Assembly: GCF_029168945.1 (NCBI RefSeq)
Contig: NC_083604.1
Location: 9,850,812-9,914,811, forward strand
Source: Cannabis sativa
Taxonomy: Eukaryota; Streptophyta; Magnoliopsida; Rosales; Cannabaceae
DNA length: 64,000 nt
Reading direction: 5' to 3'
In this document: positions 12,525 through 24,043 of the stretch, piece after piece
How the letters are laid out: each line of letters opens with the position of its first letter
How positions within the stretch are numbered: the first letter of the stretch is position 1
Position numbers and translations under genes: made by a program
Notes under the pieces: model-generated
Database searches by the model: none
What the model saw: only the letters and a program-made list of their open reading frames with translations
Told to the model about the DNA's origin: nothing

Positions 12525-12682
12525 TGTTCTTTTAATAAATTCAAAACGAGTCTGTACTAACAAAATTGGAAAAAAATTACAGTTTTACAAACATTAGGTA
12601 CTTAATATGCCACTAAAATTAAATATTGGGTTTATGTCTTTTACAAACTTAAAATTTTGATATTTATGCCGCTATTTATCCT

Positions 12683-15033
12683 TACAAAATACGCTTGTAA
12701 AGTTTTAAAATTATAAAAATACACTTTTGCTCAGCAAAAAGTAAGAAAATAACTAAAAAATAATGAGAAATTAACATCACGACAACCATAAATAAACTAT
12801 AAAAAAACAAAAAATAACTAGAAAAACAATCTCGTGACAACTATAATACAATTAAAACCACAAAAAATGGTTTATTATTTTTTCTAAAGATATCTTTTTG
12901 TAAATAAAAATTCAAAACGTAAAAATTAAAAAAAAAATTGTGAATGTTTTTTTTAATATTTTTAAAATTTTTAGTCCATTATTTTTTGAGGTGTAGTATA
13001 ACGATATTGTACAATCAATTAATAGCTTAAAGATTTTGGGTTCAAACCCATTTTTTTTTTTTTTATTCCATTCCTCCCTCACCACTAAGCTAGCCTTAGT
13101 GGCTTAATTTTTTTTTTTTTTTTTTTTGGTCTATTATATTTAAATGATTTGGATCTTTCTTAAATAAGCATGTATATGAGGTAAGTTGAAAAATGCCTCT
13201 TTTATTAATCAATTAATCAAATTTACTTTTAATTTTATATTTATTTGAAACATACTTCTTTTTATATGTATTGTACCCAAAATATCCTGACATAAGAGAG
13301 TCACGTGGAGAGTATCTTGAAGTGACAGGGGTAAAATTGGTATAATGTTTAAAAAAAGAAGTAAAAATGATAAACTTTAAAAAAAAATAGTAAAAATAAA
13401 ATAGTACAATATGAAAAATGTATAGAGTGTAATTTCCTCCATGTATATTGATTGAGATAAGCAAACCTAATCCGACCCGCCACCGCCACCAAATAATTAA
13501 AAACATTAATAAATTAGAAATGCTTTGTATAATTTGGTTTGTATGTGAAACTTATTCAATTACCACGTCAGTCTTAGTCTCCTTACTACTATTTGGAGCT
13601 CTGCCCATTATGCCTACCATTATTGCATTATTAGATTCGGAGTACGTTAAACTTTAATTTATTATGCATGATGATTCAACAAAATTTGTTTGCATTAATT
13701 TTGTTGTCGTAACATAATAAGCTTTTCTTTGAGACTTGTCACTTGAGTCAATGCCCTGACTTCATCATCACCACTCATATTCTCAATCGAAAGATTCCCA
13801 CTACTCATCACTCTACTTTTTCTTGCTTATACCAGATCATCCACACCAAAAATGGTCATTAAAATATTTGTCTTTGTTGCTATTTCTTTGTTCTCATCAA
13901 CTTCAACGATCGTTTTCTTCCATTTTTTCTATGTTTTTTTCTTATATTATGGAGTGTAAACTGTTCATAACAAATTCATTTTTTTTTTCTTTTTCTCTGA
14001 AATTAATTTTGAATTTAAAAATAGCACCACTAGACTATAGATTATGTGACAACATAAGCAATATAATATTTAAGATTACAACATTTCAAATATGCTATGA
14101 TATTTTTGGTATATTCGTCTCCCTTCATTCTGTTAAAGATTTTGTAGCCTAATTTTAGATTATTAGGTTAGGAAAAATCGATAATACACCTCCTAAATTA
14201 GTTGTTTTACTTTTAGTACTTCTCTTATCTGCTTCATCATCCCAAAGAGTTTTTAAGTTCAGTTATTTTACATAATTGTGTACATTGTACTAGTTTATGA
14301 TTGTCTATATATAACTAAAGTTCAAAATTTTAAATAATTTATAGTGTTAAAATAAAATTCAAACAGTTACTTGTAATTATGCATATAATAAAATATTTTA
14401 GGAGTTTTTTCATTTTTACACTTCAAAATAGTTTTTATGTATTTTAATGGAATTCTACATAAAAATTCCTATTGCAACTAGCGCTGCAACCTAAACTGCA
14501 ATAAAAAATCGTATAGAAACCCTTATTACAACTAGCGATGCAACAATATATACGGTAATTCCCCAATATTTTAACCGTATTTTTTACACTAAATTATTAA
14601 AAAATTAATAATTTAAAGGTAATTATAATTAACTACTAACATATACAAATTTGAAAATAAATTGGACAGCATTTGAGAGTTGTACTGTAAACATACTCAT
14701 TAGCAATTATATGAGAGAGAGAAAGCTATAAGTTTAATTAGTGGGAACATGAAACATCAAATTACAATTATATCAAACAAAACTTCTGTAACAATAATTT
14801 AATTAATTACTCGAGCTAATCAAAATCAACTAGTTATTAATTATATACATATGATGTGTGTATGATGTGGGGACATAAGCTGTCGTCAAAGATTGTCGTT
14901 TCTCTCTTTGTCCACAGTAGCTTAATTTACTTACATATACATTTCTAACCACCAATACTTCAATGTGACAAAGCCTAGCTCTCTTTCTTGAAACCTTTTG
15001 TTTTGGGGCACAAGAAAGAAGCTAATCAAATCA
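12683..15033. other. Intergenic, AT-rich, upstream of the MOCOS-like gene
   Basis: No convincing coding sequence; the ORFs at 13213-13506 and 13823-14152 lack recognisable domains and consist of AT-biased residues. Two poly-T runs (13050-13064 and 13109-13128) flank a small perfect hairpin. Near 14465-14545 a unit containing CAACTAGCG occurs twice. The last about 150 bp before 15034 should hold the promoter and 5' UTR of the downstream gene, but no clear TATA box stands out. Confidence 0.55.
13082..13102. repeat. Short perfect hairpin between poly-T runs
   Basis: CCACTAAG, a 5-nt spacer CTAGC, then CTTAGTGG forms an 8-bp stem. Just upstream GGGTTCAAACCC (13028-13039) resembles a tRNA B box, so the locus could be a decayed tRNA-derived SINE tail. 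Weak evidence. Confidence 0.35.
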
Positions 15034-16217
15034 ATGGGGAAAAACATAGACGAAAAGAGCATCATGAATCAAAAACTTAAGGATGTAGGAGATGAACCAG
15101 TGGAGGAATCTTCTTTAGCTTCTTTACCAAACTCATCATCACCTACTCAAGATGGCAGAGCAAGCAGCATGGTTTTCAAGGTTAGTGGTTTTAAATTATT
15201 TGATTGTGCTTTCTTTCCATAAATTGAAATTGGGTTTGAGTTGTTTTTTCTGAAAAAGGTTTTTTTAATGAACAACAGAAAGCACATAGTGTAATACCAG
15301 CTCACTTGGTAGCTGAAGCAATCTCCACACTCCATGGAGTGATGTGGTCTGGTCCAATAACACCAAGAGAAATGGAATATGTTCAGCATTATGTATTTGC
15401 AAAATACCCTCAATACAGCAATGGTCTAGTAGAAGTGGGAGACCAAAAAATTGACCTTTCTATCAATGAAGAAACTACTTCCCAATCCCATGAAAAACAT
15501 AGGTCAGTTAAAGGTGTCATGACAAAAGAATTCTCCTCTTTCTCATTCAATAATAGTATTTTCTCTAATCTAAACAAAACCCAATTGGGGCCATCAAGAC
15601 TCCTTGATATCCTCACAAAGAAATCTACATTTGAAGGGAACTTCATTTCGATACCAGAAGTTCAAGCCAGGAACCGAGCCTTGAAACACTGCGGTTTAGC
15701 TGAAGAAGACTACTTAGTTTTCTTCACAGCAAACTACAAGGATGCCATGAGCATGATAGGAGAGAGTTACCCTTTCTTTAGAGGAAACATCTACATGTCA
15801 ATAATTAATGAGCAAATAGATTTCATCAAAGAATTTGCTATTCAGAAAGAGTCAAAGGTGATTTTGGCACCAGAAACATGGTTGGATCTAAGGATTAAAG
15901 GGTCTCAGCTAAGTCAATACTTTAGGAGGAAGTGTAAACATAGTCCCAAAGGTCTCTTCTCATATCCAGCCAGAATGAATGGAACAAGATATTCGATGCA
16001 TTGGATCTCAGAGGCTCACAGAAACTCATGGCATGTTCTTCTTGATGCCACTGATTTGGTCTTTGGAGAGGACAGAATTGGCCTTTCTCTTCACCAGCCT
16101 GATTTTGTGCTGTGCAGCCTCACTAATAATAGTAATAATGCTCATTCTCAACCTTCTATAATCACCTGCCTCTTGGTCAGGAAAAAATCATTTGATACTT
16201 TGCCCACTTCTGGCTAA
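15034..16217 (+). CDS. Molybdenum cofactor sulfurase-like (PLP-transferase fold) protein, two exons
   Basis: Exons 15034-15180 and 15279-16217 with a GT-AG intron of 98 bp encode 361 residues. The first 49 residues are low-complexity and Ser/Glu-rich. From KAHSVIPAHLVAEAISTLHG onward the protein follows a plant family annotated as molybdenum-cofactor-sulfurase-like: SRLLDILTKKS, ARNRALKHCGL, TANYKDAMSMIGESYPFFRG, LAPETWLDLRIKGSQLSQYF, KGLFSYPARMNGTRYSMHWI and WHVLLDATDLVFG. True MOCOS has a PLP-binding Lys in a SFYK motif after the DFV strand; here the matching place reads DFVLCSLTNNSN, so that Lys is absent and this is probably not an active cysteine desulfurase. It also lacks the MOSC domain. 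ATG 15034 is the first ATG in frame. Role unknown; possibly a pseudoenzyme. Confidence 0.88.
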
Positions 16218-17371
16218 GTATAATTCTATGCAGGATACTTTTCACACACATTTGACCCCTTCTTGAAAGTAGTCAGCACCATGTCTAGAATTAAAGTCAT
16301 TTTCCAAATAATTATAGAAAAATGTTTTCTCCAACTACTCTGTAGTAATCAATGAAAATATACTATTATTTTGTAAGATGATATTCTAGATAGTAGATTG
16401 AGTTTTTTATGGGGTGCCAAGTTGTTGGGCAGGTGTGTTTAGAATGTTATTTGGTAAATATGAAAAATACACTATCTGGACGAATAAAGATTTAAAAAAA
16501 TTTGCTACACCCAATAATAGTGTTACAGTACTTCATGTGACCTAATGACATATTTTATAGTTTGTACAAACTTGGTTTGGCTCTTGCTCTGATTTATAGT
16601 GTTGAGAACTTCAAAAAGTACATAACTTCTCTCACAACGTATTGTGAGCTCAATATTATTTTTTGGTTTAAACAAAGGCTAACTCAATATAAGAAATGCT
16701 AAAGGCCGCCTATGATGTTTAGTACTCTTATGATGTGTAATATCGTTATTTGTGTAATTCAATATCGAGTCTCACTTGCTTTATTTAAATAAATATTATA
16801 AAAAATCGTTAACCAATTATAAGACGATATTTCATCGTGGTGCTAGATACTATGATGCCTCGTAGTAATGCTCAATTAGGAAAGAGTGGAGTAGTTCAAA
16901 ATCTTATACATGTTATACAATTTATACCCTCAACAATTTTGTTTAAAATGGGTTAGACAATTTAGTCCTTTAAAAGCTATGATGAGGGGACTTCTCCCCA
17001 ATTCCACCTGCCATTTTGAGCAATTGTGGTCTGTCACTTGCATTAAGTTGTTGCTTTGAATTTATGTCACAAAATTGATTTTGAAATACAAATTGGCGGG
17101 GACCCTTTTCTCTAAATGAAATTCGTGTTCATGAGTTATTATTGTAAAAGTAGATTCCTTTTATGGCATATTTCAAACTATTAAAGAAACAAATTTATAG
17201 CAATTGTGAAACCCAATCATGACTGGCAAGTATGTGACTCTGCAATATGGATCTAATATCAATAGCAAAACAAAAATTGAATTAACGCGTACTGGATATT
17301 AATTGTCACCCAACTGTTTTTTTCTCTAAACCAACCATTACCAAAGGTCTTTCATTTTTATTTGTTGGAAC
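16218..17371. other. Intergenic with a possible small MITE near 16690-16905
   Basis: Contains the 3' UTR of the MOCOS-like gene. Between about 16690 and 16880 the two ends (AAATGCTAAAGGCCGCC... and its loose inverse ...CGTAGTAATGCTC) resemble a decayed MITE, but the match is imperfect. The inner motif GTGTAATATCGTTATTTGTG recurs with changes at about 18285, hinting at a related remnant there. No ORF. Confidence 0.35.
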
Positions 17372-17374
17372 TTA

Positions 17375-17689
17375 GGTGGCGTTTGGTTGGAGGTAATGAA
17401 ATGGAATAGAATGGAAATGAAACAATTTTTATTCCATTCTTTTATTTGGTTGCATTTTAAAGTATTGCACTAGCATTCCAATGGAATGCTCTTTCCATCA
17501 TTTTGGTGGAATGGCTATTTTATTTTAAAAAGAAATGAATGACCATTCCAATGCAATAAGGAAAAAAATTTAATGATTTTTTTATCAATTTTTTTTATGC
17601 ATTTTAAATTTTATTCCATTCCATTCCTATTCCTATTCACATTCTCATTCCCATTCCTATATTTTCATTCCTCCCAACCAAACGCCTCC
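17375..17689. mobile_element. PIF/Harbinger-type MITE, 315 bp
   Basis: TTA duplications (17372-17374 and 17690-17692) flank termini GGTGGCGTTTGGTTGGAGG and, inverted, GGAGGCGTTTGGTTGGGAGG. The interior is AT-rich with repeated ATGGAAT/ATTCC motifs and no coding capacity. The left end shares a 22-base stretch (from CGTTTGGTTGGAGG onward) with the right end of the autonomous element at 627-5773, so that transposase, or a close relative, probably mobilised this MITE. Confidence 0.9.
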
Positions 17690-17692
17690 TTA

Positions 17693-19752
17693 GTTTTCAG
17701 GTACAGTTTTATTATTTGTAATTAAATGCAATAATTTCTATTAGCTAACTCCATAAACTGATTGTCACAACTTCTCATTTCCTTCTGAATCCAGTAGCTT
17801 GAGCCCAGATTTAGATTGTAGTCTGAAATTGAAAACGTTATGGAAATTCTATCTTAAAATAGACGGCTATTATTTGATCTGCCAATGCCAAATGTGTACA
17901 TCTTGAAATATTAACAACTAATATAATTACATTATACCACGACATCGTCGACGTGTAACATTTGTCCTATTGCACAGCTATTGGTCCCAAAAAAAGTTCA
18001 ATTCCCAAAAAGCAAACAATGCCTTGAAGTTTCCCTCCACTACTTTTAATTTGCAAAAATAAAAAAAGGTTGAAAGGTTTTATATTTGATATTTCATTTA
18101 TTTATTTATTTAAGAAATTATAATTGATATTTAATTGATGCCATATTTATTTGTCCGCCATTTAGCCTTTGTTAAATTTATTTATGTAATGTACGGGTCC
18201 ATGTTGTGTCTCCATGCCTTTGGCTTGGCTGGGTCAACGTTTGCCGACCACATAAATTCAAGACTCAATTTTCAACTTGTATAAGTGTAATATTGTTATT
18301 TGTGTTATTTAATTTTAAATTTTATAATTTATATATTTTAGTTTAATAAATAATATAAAAAATTAATAACTTCATATAAACTAGCATAAATATCATCTAT
18401 ATACTTTAAAATATAAAATATCAATAGCGTTTATAAATTTTGTGAAAAGAAAATATAACATTTTGAATTTTGGCTTATCTTAACTATATAATATACAATA
18501 ATGGTATAAAAAAAGAAAATAGAAAAAAAAAAAATATAAGAGAGATGAAAAAAAATTAGAAGGAAAACTAAAAAAAATCTTCGTAGTTGTTTGATTAGTA
18601 GAAAGAAAAAAAAAATGTTATTTTATAATTGTTTTTTATAAAATTAAATTAATAATTTTAGACTAATATTCAATCCACCCAAATTGGAGGAGAAAAAGTT
18701 TGGTAGATCCCATCTCAATTTTTTTTTCTTTTACTTTTCTTTTCTCTCCGTTTTTTTGTTTTTTTTGATAGATGTCTCTCTCCATTTCTCATAGCAAACA
18801 ATCTATTTTTTTCTTTCTTTTCTCTTCTCTCTCCTACATTTTTTTTCCACTAATATTTCTTCTCTACTAAAAATAGTAATAAAATTGCACATTCATAGAC
18901 ATGAAATATTACACATAAGTGGATCAACAACTCAAATAAGTATTGATATGTTTGAATGGATTTCATTGTGTTCACATATCATTTACTCCATTGACTAATA
19001 AACTCACAAATTCGAACTTTTCTTTTGTATAGGAGAAAACTCGAATTTGTTTCTTTGTAATTCTGTAGATCTATTAAAACACTCCTATAACTACTTCTTA
19101 TATATCTAATATTGATTGCAAATGGGGTTTAAGAATAAATATATGACACAAAAGACTAGTTCCGATTCATTGACTTAAAAATACTCATTCAAATTCGTAA
19201 TAGATGCAATGTGGTAGTGGATCCATGAATTAGGCTAATTCACTTAATGTTCCAATACTTTTGGCTATTTTTTCTACTCTAAGTCATTGTAGTCAAATGA
19301 GTGCGGCAAGATATTCTTTCATTCCAATCAGATCATATTTCGACTAATTTTTCCACATCTACAGACTACAGTATTCTCCTCCATTAATAAAAGTAACTCT
19401 TTCAGCTACATTAATTAATTAATTAATTAATACCAATTAACTAATCAGGCCAATCCCATTGTATAACACTCAAAAACAATCATTGGATATTAAATAAATA
19501 GTCAATTACTAATCATGAAGCTAAAGCTTTAGCTTCTATATTTCTATTATTCTTTCTTTCTACCATATACATTGTAAAAATTTAACTTCCGCAATTTAAA
19601 TATAAGTACCGTCTTTGCTCTATAGGCCCAAGGCGCACATTAGAGTAATAAAATAAAATCGTGAAAATGAGAATTATAAGAAAAAAAAAAAACTAAAAAC
19701 AAAATAAAATAAAATAAACTCACGCAATTTCTGTATTCGCAATCGGTGCACT
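17693..19752. other. Intergenic, AT-rich
   Basis: No ORF or RNA gene found. Contains A-rich and T-rich runs (18480-18850) and an AATT microsatellite near 19411-19431. The last about 150 bp before 19753 should be the 3' UTR of the minus-strand DUF579 gene. Confidence 0.5.
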
Positions 19753-20631
19753 TTAGCAAAAACGAGCACCGGTATCCGCAGCCTGGCTCACGTTAACGGC
19801 CGGAATCTCAAAATGCCAGAGCCTTCCGACGGCCTTGACGAGATATTTTCGGCAGAGAAACTCCTCGGCGAAAGTCTTCTCCACCTTCCGATCAACATCG
19901 TGGAGGAACACGTGCGTCACACCGGATCCTTTCCTGTTTCTAGCCATAACCGCTGCCGAGAAAATAGCTGCCATACGACCGGGAGCCTCGGGAAAATAGC
20001 CACGTGGCGCGTCGACCATGATCAGATCCCATTCCCTCTCGTACACCTCAGCCGGCAAATTCTCCAAGGCCAAACGACACCGTTCGTTTCCTTTGAGCGG
20101 CGCCGCCTTAGCCGGCCAACATCGCGGCTCGGACTTATACGTGGCGAGTAGATCGTCGGCTTCCCGGAGCTGAGTACGGTACTTGACGTAGTGGGCCCGG
20201 AGTTGAGGGGCTTTCTGGAGAACGGTCTGGACCCACTTAGGGTCCTCTTCGAGAAATAGAGTGTTGCCACGTGGATTGAGGGAAGCCCACATTAGTGAAT
20301 CGTGGCCCAGCCCAAAAACCAGGAAGTTACTAGGCCCCCGTGACTGGAGGACGTCGAATGAGACGGTTATTTCTCCGATGGATTGCTGAGGCACAATCTT
20401 CGACGTGGCGTAGTGGATAATAGCCTTAAGCTGAATATCCGTCGGAACATACTCATTCTCCGCCACCACAGACTTGATTCGAGTCCCCGTTAGAGAGCAG
20501 AGCCGCGACCCCTCGTCCGCTTTCAAGAACGTTGTGATTAGCAGCGCTCCGGCGATTAAACAAGCCAGGCTCAACCCGAAAAACCATGGCTTTTCCGATA
20601 GAATATTCCTGTTCTTCATCACCATAACCAT
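19753..20631 (-). CDS. DUF579 protein, probable glucuronoxylan 4-O-methyltransferase
   Basis: Single exon, 292 residues, typical length for the family. Members methylate glucuronic acid side chains of xylan in the Golgi using S-adenosylmethionine. A signal-anchor helix spans residues 17-36 (FFGLSLACLIAGALLITTFL), giving a type II Golgi topology. The DUF579 core shows NFLVFGLGHDSLMWASLN (102-119, SAM-binding-like), TLFLEED (124-130), WDLIMVDAPRGYFPEAPGRM (201-220), HVFLHDVDR (240-248) and EEFLCRKYLV. The DAP-GYFPEAPGRMAAI version fits the GXM branch better than the IRX15 branch. Three ATGs (20631, 20625, 20619) are possible starts; the first is used here. GC content is clearly higher than the flanks, normal for an intronless plant gene. 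No defects seen. Confidence 0.92.
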   Translation of the reverse strand: MVMVMKNRNILSEKPWFFGLSLACLIAGALLITTFLKADEGSRLCSLTGTRIKSVVAENEYVPTDIQLKAIIHYATSKIVPQQSIGEITVSFDVLQSRGPSNFLVFGLGHDSLMWASLNPRGNTLFLEEDPKWVQTVLQKAPQLRAHYVKYRTQLREADDLLATYKSEPRCWPAKAAPLKGNERCRLALENLPAEVYEREWDLIMVDAPRGYFPEAPGRMAAIFSAAVMARNRKGSGVTHVFLHDVDRKVEKTFAEEFLCRKYLVKAVGRLWHFEIPAVNVSQAADTGARFC

Positions 20632-20693
20632 TTGAAGAAGAAGAAGGAGGAAAATATCTTTAGGAATGGGGAGTATGGTTTTTTGTCGTTCTT

Positions 20694-20707
20694 CGATTAT
20701 ATATAGA
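20694..20707 (-). promoter_or_regulatory. TATA box of the DUF579 gene
   Basis: On the minus strand TCTATATATAATCG lies about 65 bp upstream of the start codon at 20631, a suitable place for a plant TATA box with a short 5' UTR. A GA/GATA microsatellite (20722-20750) lies just upstream. Confidence 0.6.
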
Positions 20708-20721
20708 GATGGGAAGTAGAG

Positions 20722-20750
20722 GAGAGAGAGAGAGAGATAGATAGATAGAT
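20722..20750. repeat. GA/GATA microsatellite in promoter
   Basis: A run of GA followed by GATA units upstream of the DUF579 gene. GA-rich tracts of this kind are common in plant promoters. Confidence 0.85.
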
Positions 20751-22049
20751 TTGAAGATGACTAGAGGGGTTCAGATCAAAGGACGGCAATGCCCTTAGGT
20801 TATAACATGAAACGCTTCGTTTTGATTGGTCACACCACGTAAAACAAAACAAATGGAACTGGGAGTAATAAATTGAAAAAGAATGTTATGTTAGATATTT
20901 TTTTAAAAAGAAAGTAAACTCCCTTACTCATAGTTATTGAAGGACACGTGTCACGTAGGTTGTTTTGGGGGAAACAATACAAAAAATCGTTACAGATTTA
21001 AATTACACAATTTGTTGGGTAAATGATTTCAATTCAAATAAATATGAATGATATGGGGTAAAATATATTTTTTTAAAGAAAACTATCCCATTTATTTTGG
21101 GGAAATATGTTTCCAAATTAGTTCACTGATATTTTTGATTTTATATAAAAATGTTTACTGTTGATTAGATTTAGATCTAGAAATTTGAAAGTAAAAGAAA
21201 ATTATATTTTTAAATAATAAAAAAAAATGGGTGGCTTGCATACTTCAAGGCAAAATTGTCTACTTTATAACCTTTGACAATATCATAACATAAATAAATA
21301 AATCGATGAATAGTAAGACGCGGCAATCAAATGAATTGCCACGTGTCCTATCTTTAGCCCAGTTCAATCAATGGAAATTTATTTGCTGCTCCAGATTTTT
21401 TCTATTAATTATAAAGAAAACTTTTTTAAAGGAGAGACCTTTTGATGTTTTCTGATGGAACGACAATATTTTTATTTTGGAGATTTCACTGAAGTGTACT
21501 TTGCCCTTTTGTTTCTTTTTTTCTTGAACACGTTGAATGTTTAGGCAGCTTTCATGATAAAAGTTCTGTACAATAGTCAATAAATGAGTAAATGACATGT
21601 ATTAATGTCTCTCCTTTACATATATATATCCATTATTTATATTTATTCTGTAATGGTGATTTTCAAGGTGAATTTTTTTCAAAGAAAATTGTCGTTTTTG
21701 GGAATGTAGATGTTGAGAACTGATATAAGGATTTCTCACCACTATGGAAGTTGCATGGTTTAGTTCAAACGACATTATCAGTAACTTTAAAATAGATTTA
21801 AGTTATCTAGACATTTTACTATTGTGCTGAAATATACATTGAACTAAGGCTCTAACCTTTATTTCCATATCTTTTCACACATTTTTACTCTACTCAAAAG
21901 AGTGAGAAGTAACTGTTTTTTCTTTTTACTTTTGAATAGTAAAATAAAAAAATAAAAAAAAGTAAATTTAAGTTTATTTTTTCTTAAATGAAATTGGCAA
22001 AATTAAAATTTAGAACATTTATCTATAGTTTAATTATTATCAAAATAAC
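20751..22049. other. Intergenic, AT-rich
   Basis: The part near 20940-20960 (CACGTGTCACGTAGG) has ACGT-core elements that may belong to the DUF579 promoter; another CCACGTGTCC lies near 21340. Otherwise no ORF or RNA gene is supported. Confidence 0.5.
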
Positions 22050-22225
22050 AGTTCTAGTGCTATGGTATAATGGTAAAGCTTTAGGAGCTCCAAGATTCAA
22101 TCTATTTCTCTCTTCTTTTATTATTTTTCATTTTCGTACTAGTAGGTGTGTCCATCATGGATAACCTACTAGCATTTTTTGGTGTACTCACCTTCATGTT
22201 CTTTTTTTTTTTTTTTTTTTAGATG
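22050..22225 (+). repeat. Possible tRNA-derived SINE remnant
   Basis: TGGTATAATGG (about 22062-22072) fits a tRNA A box and AGATTCAATCT about 30 nt later resembles a weakened B box; the segment starts GTTCTAGTGCTATGG as many plant SINE heads do. A poly-T run at 22201-22220 ends it. No target duplication was identified, so this stays tentative. Confidence 0.4.
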
Positions 22226-24038
22226 TACCATGGCGTCTACTGGGGAGATGACCACCGGGTAGAAAAAGACCTTATTCAACTTTTATTTGAAGATTTCTCT
22301 AAGTCATCTTTGACTTCCCCTCACTTGTCTTGAGACAAGAGTTCTAGCGGTGGATCTGAATTTTCCCCTCATCTATATCGAGAGTTGGTAGGTAGGCGTA
22401 CAACAGACATATTTAGGAGTTGAAGAGAGTTGGCAGTGGATCGAAGGTTGTTTTTGATAAGATTGCTATTACAGTTGCTCTGTCACCGAATATGTTACCT
22501 GCCATGGCCTAAACTATGCAGACAGCTCAAGCCAAACTAGTTAGCAACCCTCACATGGCAAGATTCGCCACAAGGAGAATTGAGACTGAGCCTAATGTTG
22601 AACCATCTTGTGTGATTGAAATGGGTGACACCACTGATGAGGTTGACCTTCCTGATGAAGACACCGAAGAAGATTGATCTAGTGAGAAGGAATCTGAGGA
22701 GGACACTAAACAGGGCACTGAAGAGAATCCATCTAATATTCCAAATCCAGTTTGTTGGTTTTTATGATTCCTATCAGAGTAGAAAGCATATTTTAGGTTT
22801 TATAAAAATATTTTAGATGAATCTAATATGAACCATAATCCACAAGATCTCAACATGATTACATAAATTAAATCTAATATGTAAGAAAAAGAAATTTCGC
22901 CTCTTAATGCCTATCAGGGTATCCTTAATTCTTTTTGTATGTATTTTTTATCATCCAATCCAATGCCAGTTCACTCCACACTCAGAAATATTTTTGTGAT
23001 GAACGAGGTGCTTGGTGTAGGTACTTCACCTGAGGTCCTAACGACCAACAGTACAAATACTTCCCTTGTGTCCATGAAGATGTGTTGAACTTGAGTAATC
23101 AGTTCAATTCCCTCCGTACAGTCACTCCAAGGAATACTATTTTAAAAGGAATAGTCAAAATATTACTACGAGCGATGGAGCACGAAGCAAACACTCAAGA
23201 GACGACTTTGTCAGCATATGGGATAGATCCATGTAGTTGCCAACAAGGCCATACGACCAAGCAACAATCTCAAGGCCTAGGTTGATCAATGCCTTTGATC
23301 GACTTGGAAGATAAAAGAGCCTACATAACAATATTAATAGGAAGCGGCCAACTGATACGCATACCACCACACATGATGTATGTAGGGCTGAATTTGATAC
23401 AATTGTCGCTCTAGTTAATGGTATCACTACTTCGAAGCCAACAGAGTATAGGCTAGAACAAGAGTAGTTTTCTCCTCTCTCAAATCGAATCAAGGCTTTG
23501 GAGACCCCCTTCAAATTCAAATATCCAATGTGGCATTTGTACACTGGTAAAGAAGACCCTATCTCCCACATACACAACTTTAAAGTTCAAACTGACTTGC
23601 AAGGCATTTGAGACGATTCTCGTTGTCAAAATTTTCTAGCCACGCTATTAGAAGCAGTACAATAATGGCATCTCAAGCTTTCTTCGAGATCTGTCGATTA
23701 TTGGGAGACACTTAAGCAAGCATTCTATGATCGATTCTCCCCATCTAGGCATAGACTAATCAAGCCCAACAATTTGGTCTACATCAAGCAGCAAGAGAAT
23801 GAACCTCTAAAGGATTACGTGCACAATTATTAGAGGCAACCAAGCAAGAAAACTCACTAAAAACACCAAGGTCATAGCAATGGTAGATGGACTAACAATT
23901 TTGGGTCCACTCAGAAGAGACTTAAAACGCAAGTCAGCAGACACTGTTCAAGAGTTTTTAAATACAGCTGACAATTTCATCAATCTCGAAGAAGATATCA
24001 AGAAGGTCGGTAGAGTTGCTCAAACAAAAGCAACCAAA
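22226..24038 (+). pseudogene. Decayed LTR-retrotransposon gag, 5' part
   Basis: The frame is broken by many stops. The best-preserved part, about 23480-23840, reads with interruptions IKALETPFKFKYPMWHLYTG, EDPISHIHNFKV, WHLKLSSRSVDYWETLKQAF and YDRFSPSRHR, the retrotransposon gag domain. The Asp/Glu-rich stretch at 22617-22675 (MGDTTDEVDLPDEDTEED) would lie upstream of it. The relic is cut at 24038 by the Tekay-like element and resumes for about 50 bp at 45819-45867. It is the oldest layer of the stack. Confidence 0.7.
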
Positions 24039-24043
24039 TACAC

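Larger units (their letters stand above)
6203..12682. mobile_element. Long-TIR MITE (Mutator-like?), split by later insertions
   Basis: About 130-150 bp at the left (6203-6335) matches in inverted orientation the right end (12545-12682). Shared blocks include AAAATTTTAAGTTTGTAA, TACCTAATGTTTGTAAAAC and an inner block ending AGTACGGACTC / AGTACAGACTC. Removing the LINE (6411-11284) and the solo LTR (11318-12524), with their target duplications, leaves about 370 bp, the size of a MITE with long TIRs. Long TIRs suggest the Mutator group, but I could not find a convincing 9-bp target duplication outside, so the class is uncertain. It has no coding capacity of its own. Confidence 0.7.

Noticed and set aside
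13823..14152. 109-residue ORF
   Set aside because: AT-driven composition rich in Phe, Ser and Ile, no domain, and no gene context.
14998..15033. Upstream extension of the MOCOS-like protein
   Set aside because: The frame there begins with TTG, not ATG; 15034 is the first ATG.
22617..22816. 66-residue ORF as a host gene
   Set aside because: It overlaps an acidic stretch of the decayed gag in another frame.
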